Assembly (NCBI RefSeq): GCF_965638725.1
Contig: NC_134953.1
Coordinates: 8,889,001-8,953,000 of the forward strand
Length of the DNA: 64,000 bases
Direction: 5' to 3'
Source: Aptenodytes patagonicus
Lineage: Eukaryota; Chordata; Aves; Sphenisciformes; Spheniscidae
The position numbers and the translations under genes were made by a program. The notes beneath the pieces were generated by a model. That model worked only from the letters and a program-made list of their open reading frames with translations, ran no database searches and was not told the DNA's origin. Shown piece after piece: positions 13,626 to 25,181 of the stretch. Every line of letters begins with the position of its first letter. Position 1 is the first letter of the stretch.

Positions 13626-16600
13626 CACATCTTGCTTCTGTCCAGTAAAGCACATAGAGTTCATCATGAAATACAGAGTTATTTCCAGACAGGGCCCCTC
13701 TCTGAAAAATGTTAACAGGTGGAAACCCTAGTAGATAAATTAACGTCTGCTCTTCAAGAGAGGGTTATTTTTACAGCCAGCCTGAGTTTGGTGAGTGCAA
13801 GTGTACCATGTAATGATATACAGAAAGCATTTATAGCTAGAGTGCTCTGGACCCGTCCCTCCCCCATTTTTAAAGCAGAAGAGGCAAACAGTCTGATAAT
13901 GTGTGTGCATTTGTGTATTCACAACACCTACATAAGGAGATTATTTGATTTCTAGGCACATAATTAATTTGATCACGCAGACTGAGAGAGCTGGATCATG
14001 AATAAAGGGCAGCCAACACCAAGTGCATGGGTGCTTTGATGTAGAGAAGTGTACGGAATTATTTTTCATTAAAATACTGCTTGTCTTTGTGGGGTTACTG
14101 ATTTCAATAAGCTTACAGCCACATGAATGTATCTAGAATGTTCATATGCTTATATATGAGAAGATGCCTAAGGGAAAATGCATTTTTCTCCCTCCACCAT
14201 TTTTTTGCTTGGGGAACTATTAATTTGTAGCTTCTCAGAAAATCTGTGCCTTTTTCCCAGTGTCTAGCTTTGTCTTTTACACTTGGAGAAACATGCATGC
14301 CCATGAAACTGAAGAATTTTTATGCAGAAAGTCAAGCTGGTAACTGGATGCAGTAGTCCCGTTTACTGGCTGCTCTGCTGGGCAAGAATGAGACCTGATC
14401 ACTCGTGGAATTCCCACTGTCTCAGCCCGAGTGGATGGGCAGTGACCTGCATGCTCGCCCCGGCCCGGCAGCTCTGGTCGTGGCTCGTCATAGCGACTTC
14501 AGTGCCTTTGACACCACTGTCTGCTCAAGCACTTGAGGCCCACCAGTGTCCCTTGTGTATGTATGATAGCGGTGTCTTATAAAAGCATGATACATTCCTA
14601 CAATGTTCCTGACAGAAAGGAGTCCAGCTTTATCTGAGTCCAGTTTTATGGGGAAGGACTGTACAAAAGAAAGCTCACGACAACAATGTAAAATGATAAG
14701 TCGCATTATGCTATAAACAGAGTTTAAGTTTAGGAGTGAGGAATTCAGTAGGGAATCACCTGAACTCTCCTTCCCACTTACTGAATATATTACATGTTTT
14801 TAGAAAATTCTGCATTAGTAATACTATAAAAATTTGCTTTTATCCATGGATTGCATTGCATATCCACAACTGAAAAAAGGGAGGTTGTGCTCCCCACATG
14901 CTATTCTAGCTAGGCCACTAATACCAGATATTTTAAGATAACTGCTCTGTGTATTTTAATTTCTTGGTCTTTTCTGAAACACCCAGTATGAACTCCAAAT
15001 AGAGGCATGTTTTTGATGAGTAACTTTTCTCTAGAAACTGGGCTGAGAGCCACAGTCTTACTTCCAGTGAACCACCAAAGCTTCTTTTAATTTGATGACC
15101 TAAGCTGCTGTTGAATTTGGATGAACTCAGACAAGTTTATATGTGAAAGTGTCTGTCTTTCATTGCTAATCCTTTGAGCTATTCAGTCCTTTTAAATCCT
15201 CTTCTTTTTAGGCTTAAAAAGGCTACATCTGTATCCAGGCACTTTCAGTGTTCTGCTTTCAGGACTTAACACATTTCAAGGCTCTTCCTGTATTTAAGAT
15301 GATACTGATAATTGCAAAGAAATCTTTTTAGCAAAGATGTTTGCAGTATCAGCCAGCATACAATATTCTTTTTATTGAGGTATAGATGTGCTTAATTAAC
15401 TAAAATACATTGCTTGCATATTTTAAAATCGTCTTTTCTAGGAAAAGACATATGAAGCATGTAGTCAAGTTATCTGATGTCTTGCTTAAAAAAGTTCTCC
15501 ACCAATAAAACCACAAAATCTCCTTTCAAGAAAGGAGTCAGCAAATCGTGTCATGATTTTCAAGGTAACATAACTAGAGATTGGAATACAGGACGACAGC
15601 AATGAAATGGAATAGCATGCCTGAGTTCAGAACAGTCAATGCTTTGTGTAAATAGGCTTTGAGACAGGGGTAGAAGAAAGTTTCGTGTCACGGGCTCTCA
15701 CATGCTGAGCACACTTTGACACTGCAGACTTCCTTCCAAACCTGGGCTCTTGGAGGGGTCACCATCGTTGTGCTACCACACTGGAGAGAAGCACAAGTTC
15801 CCTGAACCGAGCTACTTCAAGCTCTAAAGTGTCTAAACTTCTGAAAAGTTACTTCCCTGCTTATGAATTTTTTTTTTCTATTTTCAGTTTTTATTTAGTG
15901 TCAGGTTGAAACCAAGACCTGTGATGATTTTAAGAGCCAAAAAAAGTATAAGTAAAAAGAATGTAAGTATGAAGTCAATAACCTAGTGGTTATTAAATCT
16001 GGTAAGTTCTACAGAGTTTCAGTGATACTTAGTATCTTCTGACAAAAGATTCCCCATCTTTATCTTTAAGCTTATGACTTGAATCACGATGATGATTGTT
16101 AACTCAGGTAAAGTTTAAGAAAGATAGATGGTGACATAAAAGGGATTTTTTTTTCTTTTTTGCTTTTCTTGTTTTTAGTTAAAGTCAAGCACATCACAGA
16201 ACATAATATATGTTTCCATTAAATTCTCAACAGCAGAAGTTGCCATCTTTTACTGAAAAAATTACAACTTCTAGCTACTCACAGAAATTGTTCTTTGAAT
16301 ATTCTTTTAAGGTCACAGAGAGTCAAATGTAATCAATCATCCTAGAAAATGTAGCTGTGCAGACTCAGAAAATCTGAAATTGTCTGAACTTGTCAGCATA
16401 GGAAACTCTGTGCTTGCTTAGTGTGAAATAAAAATGTTCACAGCTACTATGAGCAGTAGGAGATGGAAGATACTTAATTTTTTCTGAACTTCAAAAAGCG
16501 TTTTAGCAGACACTCGTATAAGTGCTGTACTGGTAAGGTGGCATGGCGGTAGCTTCTACTGTCCTAATCTGATATTAAGTTAGTAGGCAAGCATATTCCT

Positions 16601-17099
16601 TGCCTATTATTTTATCCCATTACCGTATATTAAAACGGTATCAGGAAATGCTATTCTCAAAAATGGAAAGGCAGTTCAGCCTTCAACAGGGTAGGCTTGC
16701 ATTTTTCTCTGGTGGAAGTCAAGGATTTAAAGAAATTACCCTTAACCTTTTGGAGACTCCAGAAAGAACTGCACTGAACATGGATTTGCTTTAGTTTTAA
16801 ATCCCTTCTCTTACAAGTGCCCCTCCTACTACAGTACGCAAAATCTGATGCTTACAAGTCCAAAAGCTACAATATGCTTTACATCCTGAAACAATCATCT
16901 GTGCTAGCTGTCAACTATCATGGAGATTGTTGCTAAAAATCTCGACATGTTCCTCACTGTGAAACACAATATTTTAAATAAAAGAGAATAGTTCAGTTTA
17001 AGGCATGCTCACAGATGAAAACAAATGTCTGAGAAGCAGAGCCTGACCTCCCTAGTGTGTTTTTTTCTTCCTCTTCCTTACACCAGAAACTTTAGCAAA

Positions 17100-17345
17100 A
17101 GGCTTCCACTTATCACAAAGCCTCCCTTGTGCGGATGAAGAGGGAATGCCCCCGTTTCCGTGCATCCTGGGGGGCTCCCTGAGGCACCCCTGCGTTGCCC
17201 TGCCTCGCTGACGCCCTGGGAGCAGCCCGACTGAGCAGAACATCGGATTCGTTCCAGGCGCTGCTGGCTGCCAGCACGTTGTAGGACTAACTTGTGAGGA
17301 ATGTTCTCCTTGGCAGGCAGCCTACTCCTGGCACCGGCACCAAAT
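17100..17345. other. GC-rich patch of unknown origin
   Basis: About 245 bp with clearly higher GC and several CpG than its surroundings. The minus strand has a 91-codon frame (17078-17353) rich in Gly, Ser, Arg and Gln, with no domain I recognise. It could be a fragment of an old mobile element, for example internal retroviral sequence near the LTR at 17602, or a small CpG-containing regulatory block. Confidence 0.35.
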
Positions 17346-17888
17346 GATATCAACCGTAATTGTTACTATTTATGATTTTTCTTGTTGTTTATATGAATCA
17401 CTGCTAAGACAGCTAGGTTGTCCCAAATCTTTGAACAACTCATACAATGGAACTCCAGCATCGACACTGTCTTGCTATGTGGCCTGGAAGAAGTTTCTTC
17501 AATGTTTCTTTTGGTTTTCTTTTACTTACACTTTTCTCTGTTTTCTGTTAATTTGCTTTTTGTTCAGCTGCTTTGAAACTAATGTAAGCAAGCAGGCCCA
17601 GTGTTGTGGTTTAACCCAGCAGGCAACTAAACACCACACAGCCGTTCGCTCACTCCCCCCCACCAGTGGGATGGGGGAGAGAATCGGGGAAAAAAAAGTA
17701 AAATTTGTGGGTTGAGATAAAGACAGTTTAATAGGACAGAAAAGGAAGGGAAAATAATAATGATCATAATAATAATAATAATAGAATATGCAAAATAAGT
17801 GATGCACAATGCAATTGCTTACCACCCGCCGACCGATGACCAGCCAGTTCCCGAGCGGCAGTCACTGCCCCTGGGCAACTCCCCCCAG

Positions 17889-17896
17889 TTTATATA
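17889..17896 (-). promoter_or_regulatory. TATA box of LTR copy A
   Basis: TATATAAA on the minus strand, a canonical TATA element, lies 7 bp downstream (in minus sense) of the CRE palindrome. It would place initiation near 17860-17868 within the LTR. Confidence 0.65.
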
Positions 17897-17903
17897 CAGA
17901 GCA

Positions 17904-17911
17904 TGACGTCA
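17904..17911. promoter_or_regulatory. cAMP response element in LTR copy A
   Basis: A perfect TGACGTCA palindrome, the consensus CREB/ATF site, is just upstream of the LTR TATA box. The corresponding site in copy B (24937-24944) reads TGACGTCC and is no longer palindromic. Confidence 0.65.
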
Positions 17912-18147
17912 TATGGTATGGAATAGCCCTTTGGCCAGTTTGGGTCAGCTGTCCTGGCTGTGCCCCCTCCCAGCTTCTCGCTGGCAGGGCATGAGAAGCT
18001 GAAAAGTCCTTGACTAGTGTAAGCACTGCTTAGCAACAACTAAAACACCAGTGTGTTATCAACATTGTTCTCATCCTAAATCCAAAACACAGCACTGTAC
18101 CAGCCACTAGGAAGAAAATTATCTCTATCCCAGCTGAAACCAGGACA

Positions 18148-21100
18148 CCCACATGTAAATAAATATTCCAGCACTGAGAACAATATCACCTGTATGCAAT
18201 GGGTCTGTGTGTTAAACCCTGAGCTTCTTTGTGTGTAGATGAAATATATAAGTAAAAATGGTAATTCTGGTTTTGGCTGAAACTAACAAACAATTAAAAA
18301 CATAACAATGATCCTGTCTTTCTATTTCACTTTTTCCAAATAAGCAAAATGCAAATATACCAAAGAATATATGAAATTCCTGAACTGGACACTGCTCTAA
18401 GTGCCCAGCAGCTCTGATCGGGGTCTGCACTTCCAGAAACCCTGGGCATGCTCACTGTCACAGGCATTCTGGAAAGTGTTGAGTGAAACAGCTATGCATA
18501 CACAGTAATTCTGGCATGTCCTAAAAGCAGGTGACTTTACTGTGCAAGTGCAGTGTCGTATGAATGCAGGCAGCTTTGATCAGGAAATCCCAAGCAGAAA
18601 TATATTTGTCCTTTTCTGTGTGTCACTACTAAAGCAGACAAAAAAATCAATTTTCTGTAAAAGAGAGAACATTGTATGTGGTGTGCTCCTGTGTGGGGTT
18701 TTTGGATGCCCACCATAACAGCATAGGCAAATAAACCTACTCTTTGGTGCTGTAGAATAACCTTCTGCAGCACACACTGGCTAGTAGAGACTCCTGTGGT
18801 AATACTTGAAGGATGCTTTAAGTTCTAAACAAGGAGGATTGTAAGTGTTTTTCTCCACTTCTTGTGACTGACTGGCGGACAAAATAGTATACACCTTTTC
18901 TTGCATTCGCAGTGTGTTTAGTGCCTCCGCAATTATGTTATATAAATAATATTGCTCATTTAAACTTATGAAAGGTTGCTGAGTGCCAATAATACTCATG
19001 GCAGAGTTTGGTTTTGCATTGCTTTTAACTACTACTATGCATTTAATTCTAAATGCAGTACTTCATATTTCATTTTGCAAATGAGAAGCACGTATCAAAC
19101 ATAACTGTTTATGAGGACAAACTTATGAAATGTACTATTCAAGTAAAATATAATGCTCTTTTAAAGTTCAGGATCTATATAGTCAGAAGAGGGCAAATTG
19201 CAATGTGGGCATATAATGCAACTGCGACTATCCCCAAATATGTGCATTTTCATCAGGTCACCCTAAGCTACATGAAGAAATGGGCTGTTAGTCAGTGTAA
19301 CAGACAGACCACAGATGCGAAGCACCCGGAGACCCAGGAAAGCAAGGCACCACGACGACGTTATGCAAGATATACAAGATCATGCAGCTTGTACAGAAAT
19401 AGAAGGGTTGGTGACTTGTAAACAAGAGGCAGAAGGTTTGATTAGGGACACCCTGCCAATGCCAGTGCTTTTCTGTTGCCTTCAGACCGGCATTGTGTCA
19501 GAGCAGGCACAATACTTACCCTGTGTAGAAAGACAGGATATTGCTTAGTACAAGGCACAGAGAGAAGTGAAAAAGTTTTGAGGTACACTGTGTAGATGAC
19601 TCACTCAAAGGAAAGGATATGGTAAATTTTTCAGTGTCTCAAACATAAGACTGAACTCTGGGGAAGCCACTAAGACACTCTGAATGCATACAGCGGGGCA
19701 GCAAGCAATCTCTCTACATCAGCTATAGAGAGTGCGTCACTGTGCATGCTCGCTCCCGGTATCCACAGCGGTTGTTTGCTGTCCTGACACAGTCACTTAG
19801 AAGCACAGAATTATTTATCATCTCTTGTTTACTTTATTCCAAACTCCAGTTAGCGCAGGACTTTGAAAACACTGTTTTGTGGAGGACAGATGAGATGCTT
19901 TATTATGATGCAGTTGCAGAGTCAAGAATCAAAGGACTCTGGTGTAATCCTACCTAGAAATTGTTGTGATGCAGCTGGGAAATCCATGTTTCGTAAACAT
20001 CAAGTACAGAAACAAGAACCAGTCTGTTAGGGCTGAGGCCGTTCTGAATGAATGGATCTGGACATACTGATATTTTAAATAGTAACCAACCACAAACTTG
20101 CTTTTAGTTGTTCAGGTTCCTCTTTCTTTTTTTTAATCTTTATAATTCTTAGAAAACAGAATGTAGCCAGGGGAAGGATGGCAGGGAAGTAATGGTTCCT
20201 TCGGCAAATACTACACTGAAATGTTATTTCTGTCTTTTCTAGTGAAGAAAAGGCTTTTCCAAGATTGAATTATTTTTTCCCAAACCTGTAGTAATGTTTC
20301 AATTAAATTACCGTATATGTTAAATTTCAGCAGTTGTCTGGCCCTCCTAGGAATGTGAGGGAATTCTGTTTTCCCACTGTTAACAGCTTAGAGCTAAAAG
20401 TCTTCCACATTTTAATTACTGCAGATCTATCAAAGTGCCAACCATCTAATTACAACTAGTTTTGGGTTTTTTTTAATTGTTACTTCAAATGTTTTGTCTT
20501 CAATTAACTTTCCTCTGCCCTGAAGACAGTATTCAGAAGATTGCAAGGTCTCGGCTGTGTGGTATTATGTATGGTCTGTTCAGGTGTACCTTTTTCCTTC
20601 GTAAGAACAGACTTTCTGCTGCTTTAGGCCCTGGATGTTATCTGCTGATGGTTGTGACAGTTTTGAACATGCCAGGAAGGCAGAGGCCAAAGCGTTGATT
20701 TTGCTTTACCGGTGTATTTCTCAAAAGCCATCCAAATGCCATAGTGATGGATGGCTTTGAAATACATATTTAAGCTTATAAACTTGCAATTAAAGAGCCT
20801 ATCTGTTATGTCAGAGCAAGAGAGAAGTCTTAGAAATCAATCGTAGAAAACCTGAACTAGCCACAAGCAAAATTTTGGTGCATTGGCCTTGCTCACTTCT
20901 GCCTTTCAGAAGGCAGGTGGTTCCTAGTGACCAGACTGCAACAGAACATAACAGTCTGTTCCTTTTTTATTTATTTATTTGGGGTTTTCTTGAACTAGTC
21001 TGTTCTTTATAGAACTCTGACCATATCCTTTTCCTAATCTTTTTCACTAACATCATTTCTCTTTGCACAGTATCACACAATATCTGACCTGAAGTCAGTG

Positions 21101-24100
21101 AGGATGCAAAATCTGAAGTTTATTGATGCCAAAGTATTAGAGTTGTATGGAGAAACATGCAAGCTGGAGCACTGCTGGAAAGCGAACCAAAAAGGTCAAA
21201 ATTACTAAATATTGCCTACATGAGACTGCTGTCTTGTACATGGCTATTCTCATTTTACTATAAAATTACTTGCGTCAGAAGTGCAACTCTTGCATTAGTT
21301 ATTGTCGCAGGCCACAGTGTTGCTGCTTGTTTCCATCTCACAGCCAATTAAACAGAAGGAAGAAGAGAATGGGCAGAATACAGACTAGCCTAAATTTCTT
21401 AGGTTTCAGTTCAAAGTCATATTCAGGATCCTTATTTTGACAAGCACTGCTGAAATTGGGTAGGTTTACTGCAGTGCTGTGGAGCTGGCTTCATTCTGTT
21501 GCACTTGCTTGCTATAAATTGTAGCTTTCTCTAATCTAATGCCTTTGTAATTGTACTGATAATGCTGCTGGGCTGTCAGGGACACTTCGTAAAGAGCATC
21601 TGTTGCAGGAGTCTCCACAAATAGGGTGTAGCACATGTGGCTTTATGGTCATTATTATCTAGCAGTTTTAACAACCCACCTGACTACATTTTGCTCTTTA
21701 GGAATGCATTTTTAAATAGACATATTTTAAAATTAATGATATCTTCTTTTCTTGCTCTTGATGATTTAGGAGCTTTCTGCACTTTAAACTCTCAAATTAT
21801 CGTCTAGCAGGTAGCAACAGCACTTAAATAGAGCATTTTTGGAGCATGGATTACAAGGCACAGAATTCCAGCCTGGAACAGCTGGCTGATAAATTACAGT
21901 ACACGCTAATCAGCATGTCATGGTGGAGGATTTACATGGTCGATAGCAAGTGCCAGCCAATTATAAAGCGAATACATCACTATTTCTGTCTCTTCAACGA
22001 GAGCGCTATCTGTATAGTAATTTGCTTCTGCACCCACTAAGCTGTAATTTCCTAGTCATCTGGAGAAAGATGCAATTACCAATAGGGAGAGTGATTCTGG
22101 GGGGAGAAATCTGGGTGCGCTTGGACATTGTAAGCTGAAAAATTTTAAAATAATGTTCATAGTTCCATTTCAGGAAATACATTTTTACCTTGATTAGGAG
22201 ATACTGTTTTTTCCATTTGTGAGATGGCACGATAACTCTAAGAAGTGTCATTGTCTTCCAGATCCTCAGAATCAAGTTATGATGTGCTCATTGTCTGAGT
22301 AGACGCTCGGTGCTTGTAGAAGAATCTCTGCTTCCATGTCATACAGGAAGCCAAGCATCAGACAGCATGTAAGCGCGTGTGGCACATACACACGAGAGAT
22401 GTGCCTGTACGCAGATGTCAAATTAAAGTAGGTGGATAAGGACGGGAAAGATGACTAATAAAAAACAATTAACAGTGAAACAGAGCTGTAGTTTGTGGGT
22501 TTTCCTCATGATTTTTATTGTTCACCAATGGCTAAAGATTTCTTGCTGTGTGAGGTGTTAGTCCGGGCAAAAAAGAATAGAGTTTCTATAGCTCTTTAGT
22601 TGGATGTTCTCAGAGTACCGGTGCATCTTATCACCTGTAGAACATAATGCTTCACTTCTGGTTGTAGGAAAAAGGCAGTGCTCTGATATTCGGCTCTGTT
22701 TTGTATTTTGTCTGGTAATGGGCCATTGTGTTCTTCGGCCACTCAGCAGTGTAATACTAATTCTGGATGACTGATGAGCAATGCTAGCTCATTTAGCTAA
22801 GTTTACAATGACTTTACGCTGAGCTGGGGCTTTCTAGGCATCGGTAGAACTCCTTTTTGTTGCTGCCTTGTGTACGTGCTGCTAGGCAGCAGCAGCACCA
22901 AATTTCAGATCTAAACCTGCACTGACCGAAGAACAAGTGAGGAGTGGAAGTCTGAAAGGGGGAATGTTTCACTTTCTGAGAAACTTTCACTGCCTCCTTA
23001 AATGGTCAATCAGCGAAAATTGTGTTTGTGTTGGTTCTGAAAATTTCCACATATGCTTCTGTTATGTGGATCTATACTGTTGATGAGACGTAAACTTGTA
23101 AGGAAATGACTAAGCCATATTGTGGCTAGTTGATTGCTGTGGTTAAAGATGGTACTGGGTGGATGTGAATTTACGGAAATATAGCATACTGCTGAGCCCA
23201 TTGTGGTTGGGGCTTACCAGTCAAGGAGGACAATATGTGTCAATCCACTGAAGGAAGCAGAATGAAGGGATGTTCATGAGATATACTATATTTCTAAAAA
23301 AGGAATCATAATTGACATTTCATTTGTCTGACCTTGTCTTCACTTGCCTTCATTTTGAAATCTTTCTGTCACAATGAATGGGGGCTCCCTGTAAAATCCA
23401 CTCACTAACTGTCAACTCACATGTATTTGTTTTAGACTTTCTGATTTTTTGCTTATGCTGTCTTAAGCCTGGATCCGTAAGCAATAGCTACACAATGGCG
23501 CTGGAGGAGAGAAAATGAATGTACTTCAATAGATAAGAATGCTGGCCTCTTACTACTCAAAATAATGAGAATTTTCTTATTTAAGGAATGAGTCGCAGCA
23601 CATTGACACAAGTTATTTGCTCAGCTCACTGGTTCAGCTGCTATTATGTCTGATTTTGAGTATGCATGTGTTGCAACGTCTAATTTAAGGAAAAAAAGCA
23701 TAACACTCACTCATGTATAGGAAATTATTCATGAGCTAATGGTACTATGGAGCCTGATTTGAGCTTCCAGGAGTGCCCTCTGACTTCAAGGACTACAAAC
23801 ATTTGCAAACATAATTAATAAAAAATTATTTGGAAGCATAGATGAAGATGAGACAAAGGAGCACTATAAAATTTACTTCAAATCAATGTTCCACCTCCGC
23901 GTTTGTAACTAGACTGTCCTTAAAGCTAAGTCCATGGAATTGATGTCATGTGTCTCATAGGGCTCTTCAGCAATCCCAAGGGATTGCTTCAGGGTTAGCT
24001 AAAAAATGTTCTTGCATTATTTACCAATGACTCATTTGTAACCATCTGCCACTCCTCTTCCTTGAGTAAATATTGGCAAATGTTGTTGCTGCAAAAACAA

Positions 24101-24623
24101 CAGTCAGCTCTACATCACAGCTTTCTCAGATACTGGCACAATGGCTGTGCCAGGATAAGGCAAAGAGCTTATCTGGAAGCTGTAAAAACCATCTGGGGCT
24201 TTCTCACATAATGCCAGTCAGAGTAACCCTAAAGCTGTGCCATCTGATGATGGAAGAATCAGGACTGAGGTCAGGAAATAACAAAGATCTATCCCTCAGT
24301 CATTTCAGTTGTGCCAGAGGACCTGATCTGTTTTACCTTAGCTAAGAACAGACTTCTGGCTTGAAGAAAAGAGCAAGGGAAGATGAAGGTTCTGTGAAAT
24401 CCATTGGGGTTCTCATCTCTGGGGGAAGCTTTTGGATGCTAGTGATGCCTGGTGTTCTTGCTTTCTTCAGCAGGACCATGAAAGAGAAAAGACCCCTCAT
24501 GTATATATATATATTACTTTCATGCTGTACACATGCAGTTGTATCTAATTTCCATGCTTTCAGCTTCTCCTTCATCTTCATCGTAGAATTGTGAATCCTC
24601 TATGACCTGATGCTGTATATAGA
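18148..24623. other. Intergenic DNA, no gene recognised
   Basis: Unique AT-rich sequence between the two related LTRs. It holds a 17 bp-stem hairpin at 20714-20765. Plus-strand open frames such as the 122-codon frame at 19053-19421 show no domain or splice evidence. A block near 21840-22135 has mixed composition with several homeodomain-like AATTA/TAAT words and could be a conserved noncoding element, which cannot be judged from one genome. Confidence 0.5.
20714..20765. repeat. Short hairpin-forming inverted repeat
   Basis: GTATTTC..AAAGCCATCC (20714-20733, with a 3-nt TCA bulge) is the reverse complement of GGATGGCTTTGAAATAC (20749-20765). This gives a 17 bp stem with one bulge and a 15-nt loop. 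The length and bulge resemble a small pre-microRNA-like hairpin, but the sequence is not one I know, and inverted repeats of this size also arise from tiny decayed DNA transposons. Confidence 0.6.
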
Positions 24624-24792
24624 TGTCGTGGTTTAATCTCAGTCGGCAACTAAGCACCACGCAGCCGCTCGCTCACTCCCCCCCCACCCGGTGGGATGGG
24701 GGAGAGAATTGGAAGAGCACAAGTGAGAAAAAAACTCGTGGGTTGAGATAAAAACAGTTTAATAATTGAAATAAAATGATAATAATAATATG

Positions 24793-24826
<34 letters not shown>

Positions 24827-25181
24827 ACAAAGCAAGTGATGCACAGTACAGTTGCTCACCACCCGCCGACCGATGCCCAGGCAGTCCCCGAGCAGTGACC
24901 CCCCCGGCCAGCTTTCCCCAGTTTATGTCCTGAGCATGACGTCCCATGGTATGGAATGTCCCTTTGGCCAGTTTGGCTGTGCCCCCTCCCAGCTTCTTGT
25001 GCACCTCCAGCCTTCTCAGTCGGTAGAGCATGGAAAACTAAAAAGTCCTTGGCTAGTGTAAGCATTACCTAGCAACGACTAAAACATCGGTGCGTTATCA
25101 ACTTTGTTCTCATCCTAAATCCAAAACACTGTACCAGCTACTAGGAAGGAAATTAACTCTATCCCTGCCGAAACCAGGACA
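24624..25181 (-). mobile_element. Solo LTR copy B (same family as copy A)
   Basis: A 558 bp block starts TGTCGTGGTTTAATC and ends AAACCAGGACA, aligning end to end with the LTR at 17602-18147 in the same orientation but with many substitutions and small indels. The ATTAAA signal is kept (24758-24763) and an expanded AAT microsatellite lies at about 24779-24825. The CRE is changed to TGACGTCC and the TATA element to GACATAAA, so the LTR promoter is probably dead. ATAGA before and ACAGA after may be a decayed 5 bp target duplication. Solo: no internal region is adjacent. Confidence 0.85.
24779..24825. repeat. (AAT)n microsatellite within LTR copy B
   Basis: A run of AAT units, interrupted once by a TGAT step near its start, inside the R/U5 part of the LTR. 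The equivalent tract in copy A is shorter. Confidence 0.8.

Larger units (their letters stand above)
8806..17601. other. Intergenic DNA between LTRs
   Basis: Mostly unique AT-rich sequence with no supported gene. It contains one decayed MIR-like SINE (13532-13625) and, near the right end, a GC-rich patch at about 17100-17345 that stands out from its surroundings. Open frames of 90-111 codons occur on both strands around 10480-11125 but lack splice context, known domains or a start context that would support them. Confidence 0.55.
17602..18147 (-). mobile_element. Solo LTR copy A (avian ERV family, promoter motifs intact)
   Basis: A 546 bp block starts TGTTGTGGTTTAACCC and ends AAACCAGGACA, again TG...CA. 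I recognise it as a very common avian LTR whose sense strand is minus. Read on the minus strand it carries a palindromic CRE (TGACGTCA, 17904-17911), a TATATAAA box (17889-17896), and an ATTAAA polyadenylation signal (17727-17732), in LTR order. An AAT-rich microsatellite lies at about 17753-17782. The bases on either side (CCCAG before, CCCAC after) may be a 5 bp target duplication with one change, but this is weak. No internal retroviral genes lie beside it. Confidence 0.85.

Noticed and set aside
19053..19421. 122-codon plus-strand frame
   Set aside because: No recognisable domain and no flanking gene structure.
17602..25181. One provirus with LTRs at 17602 and 24624
   Set aside because: The LTRs differ by many substitutions and indels, the 6.5 kb between them shows no gag, pol or env, and the flanking bases differ, so these are two separate solo LTRs.
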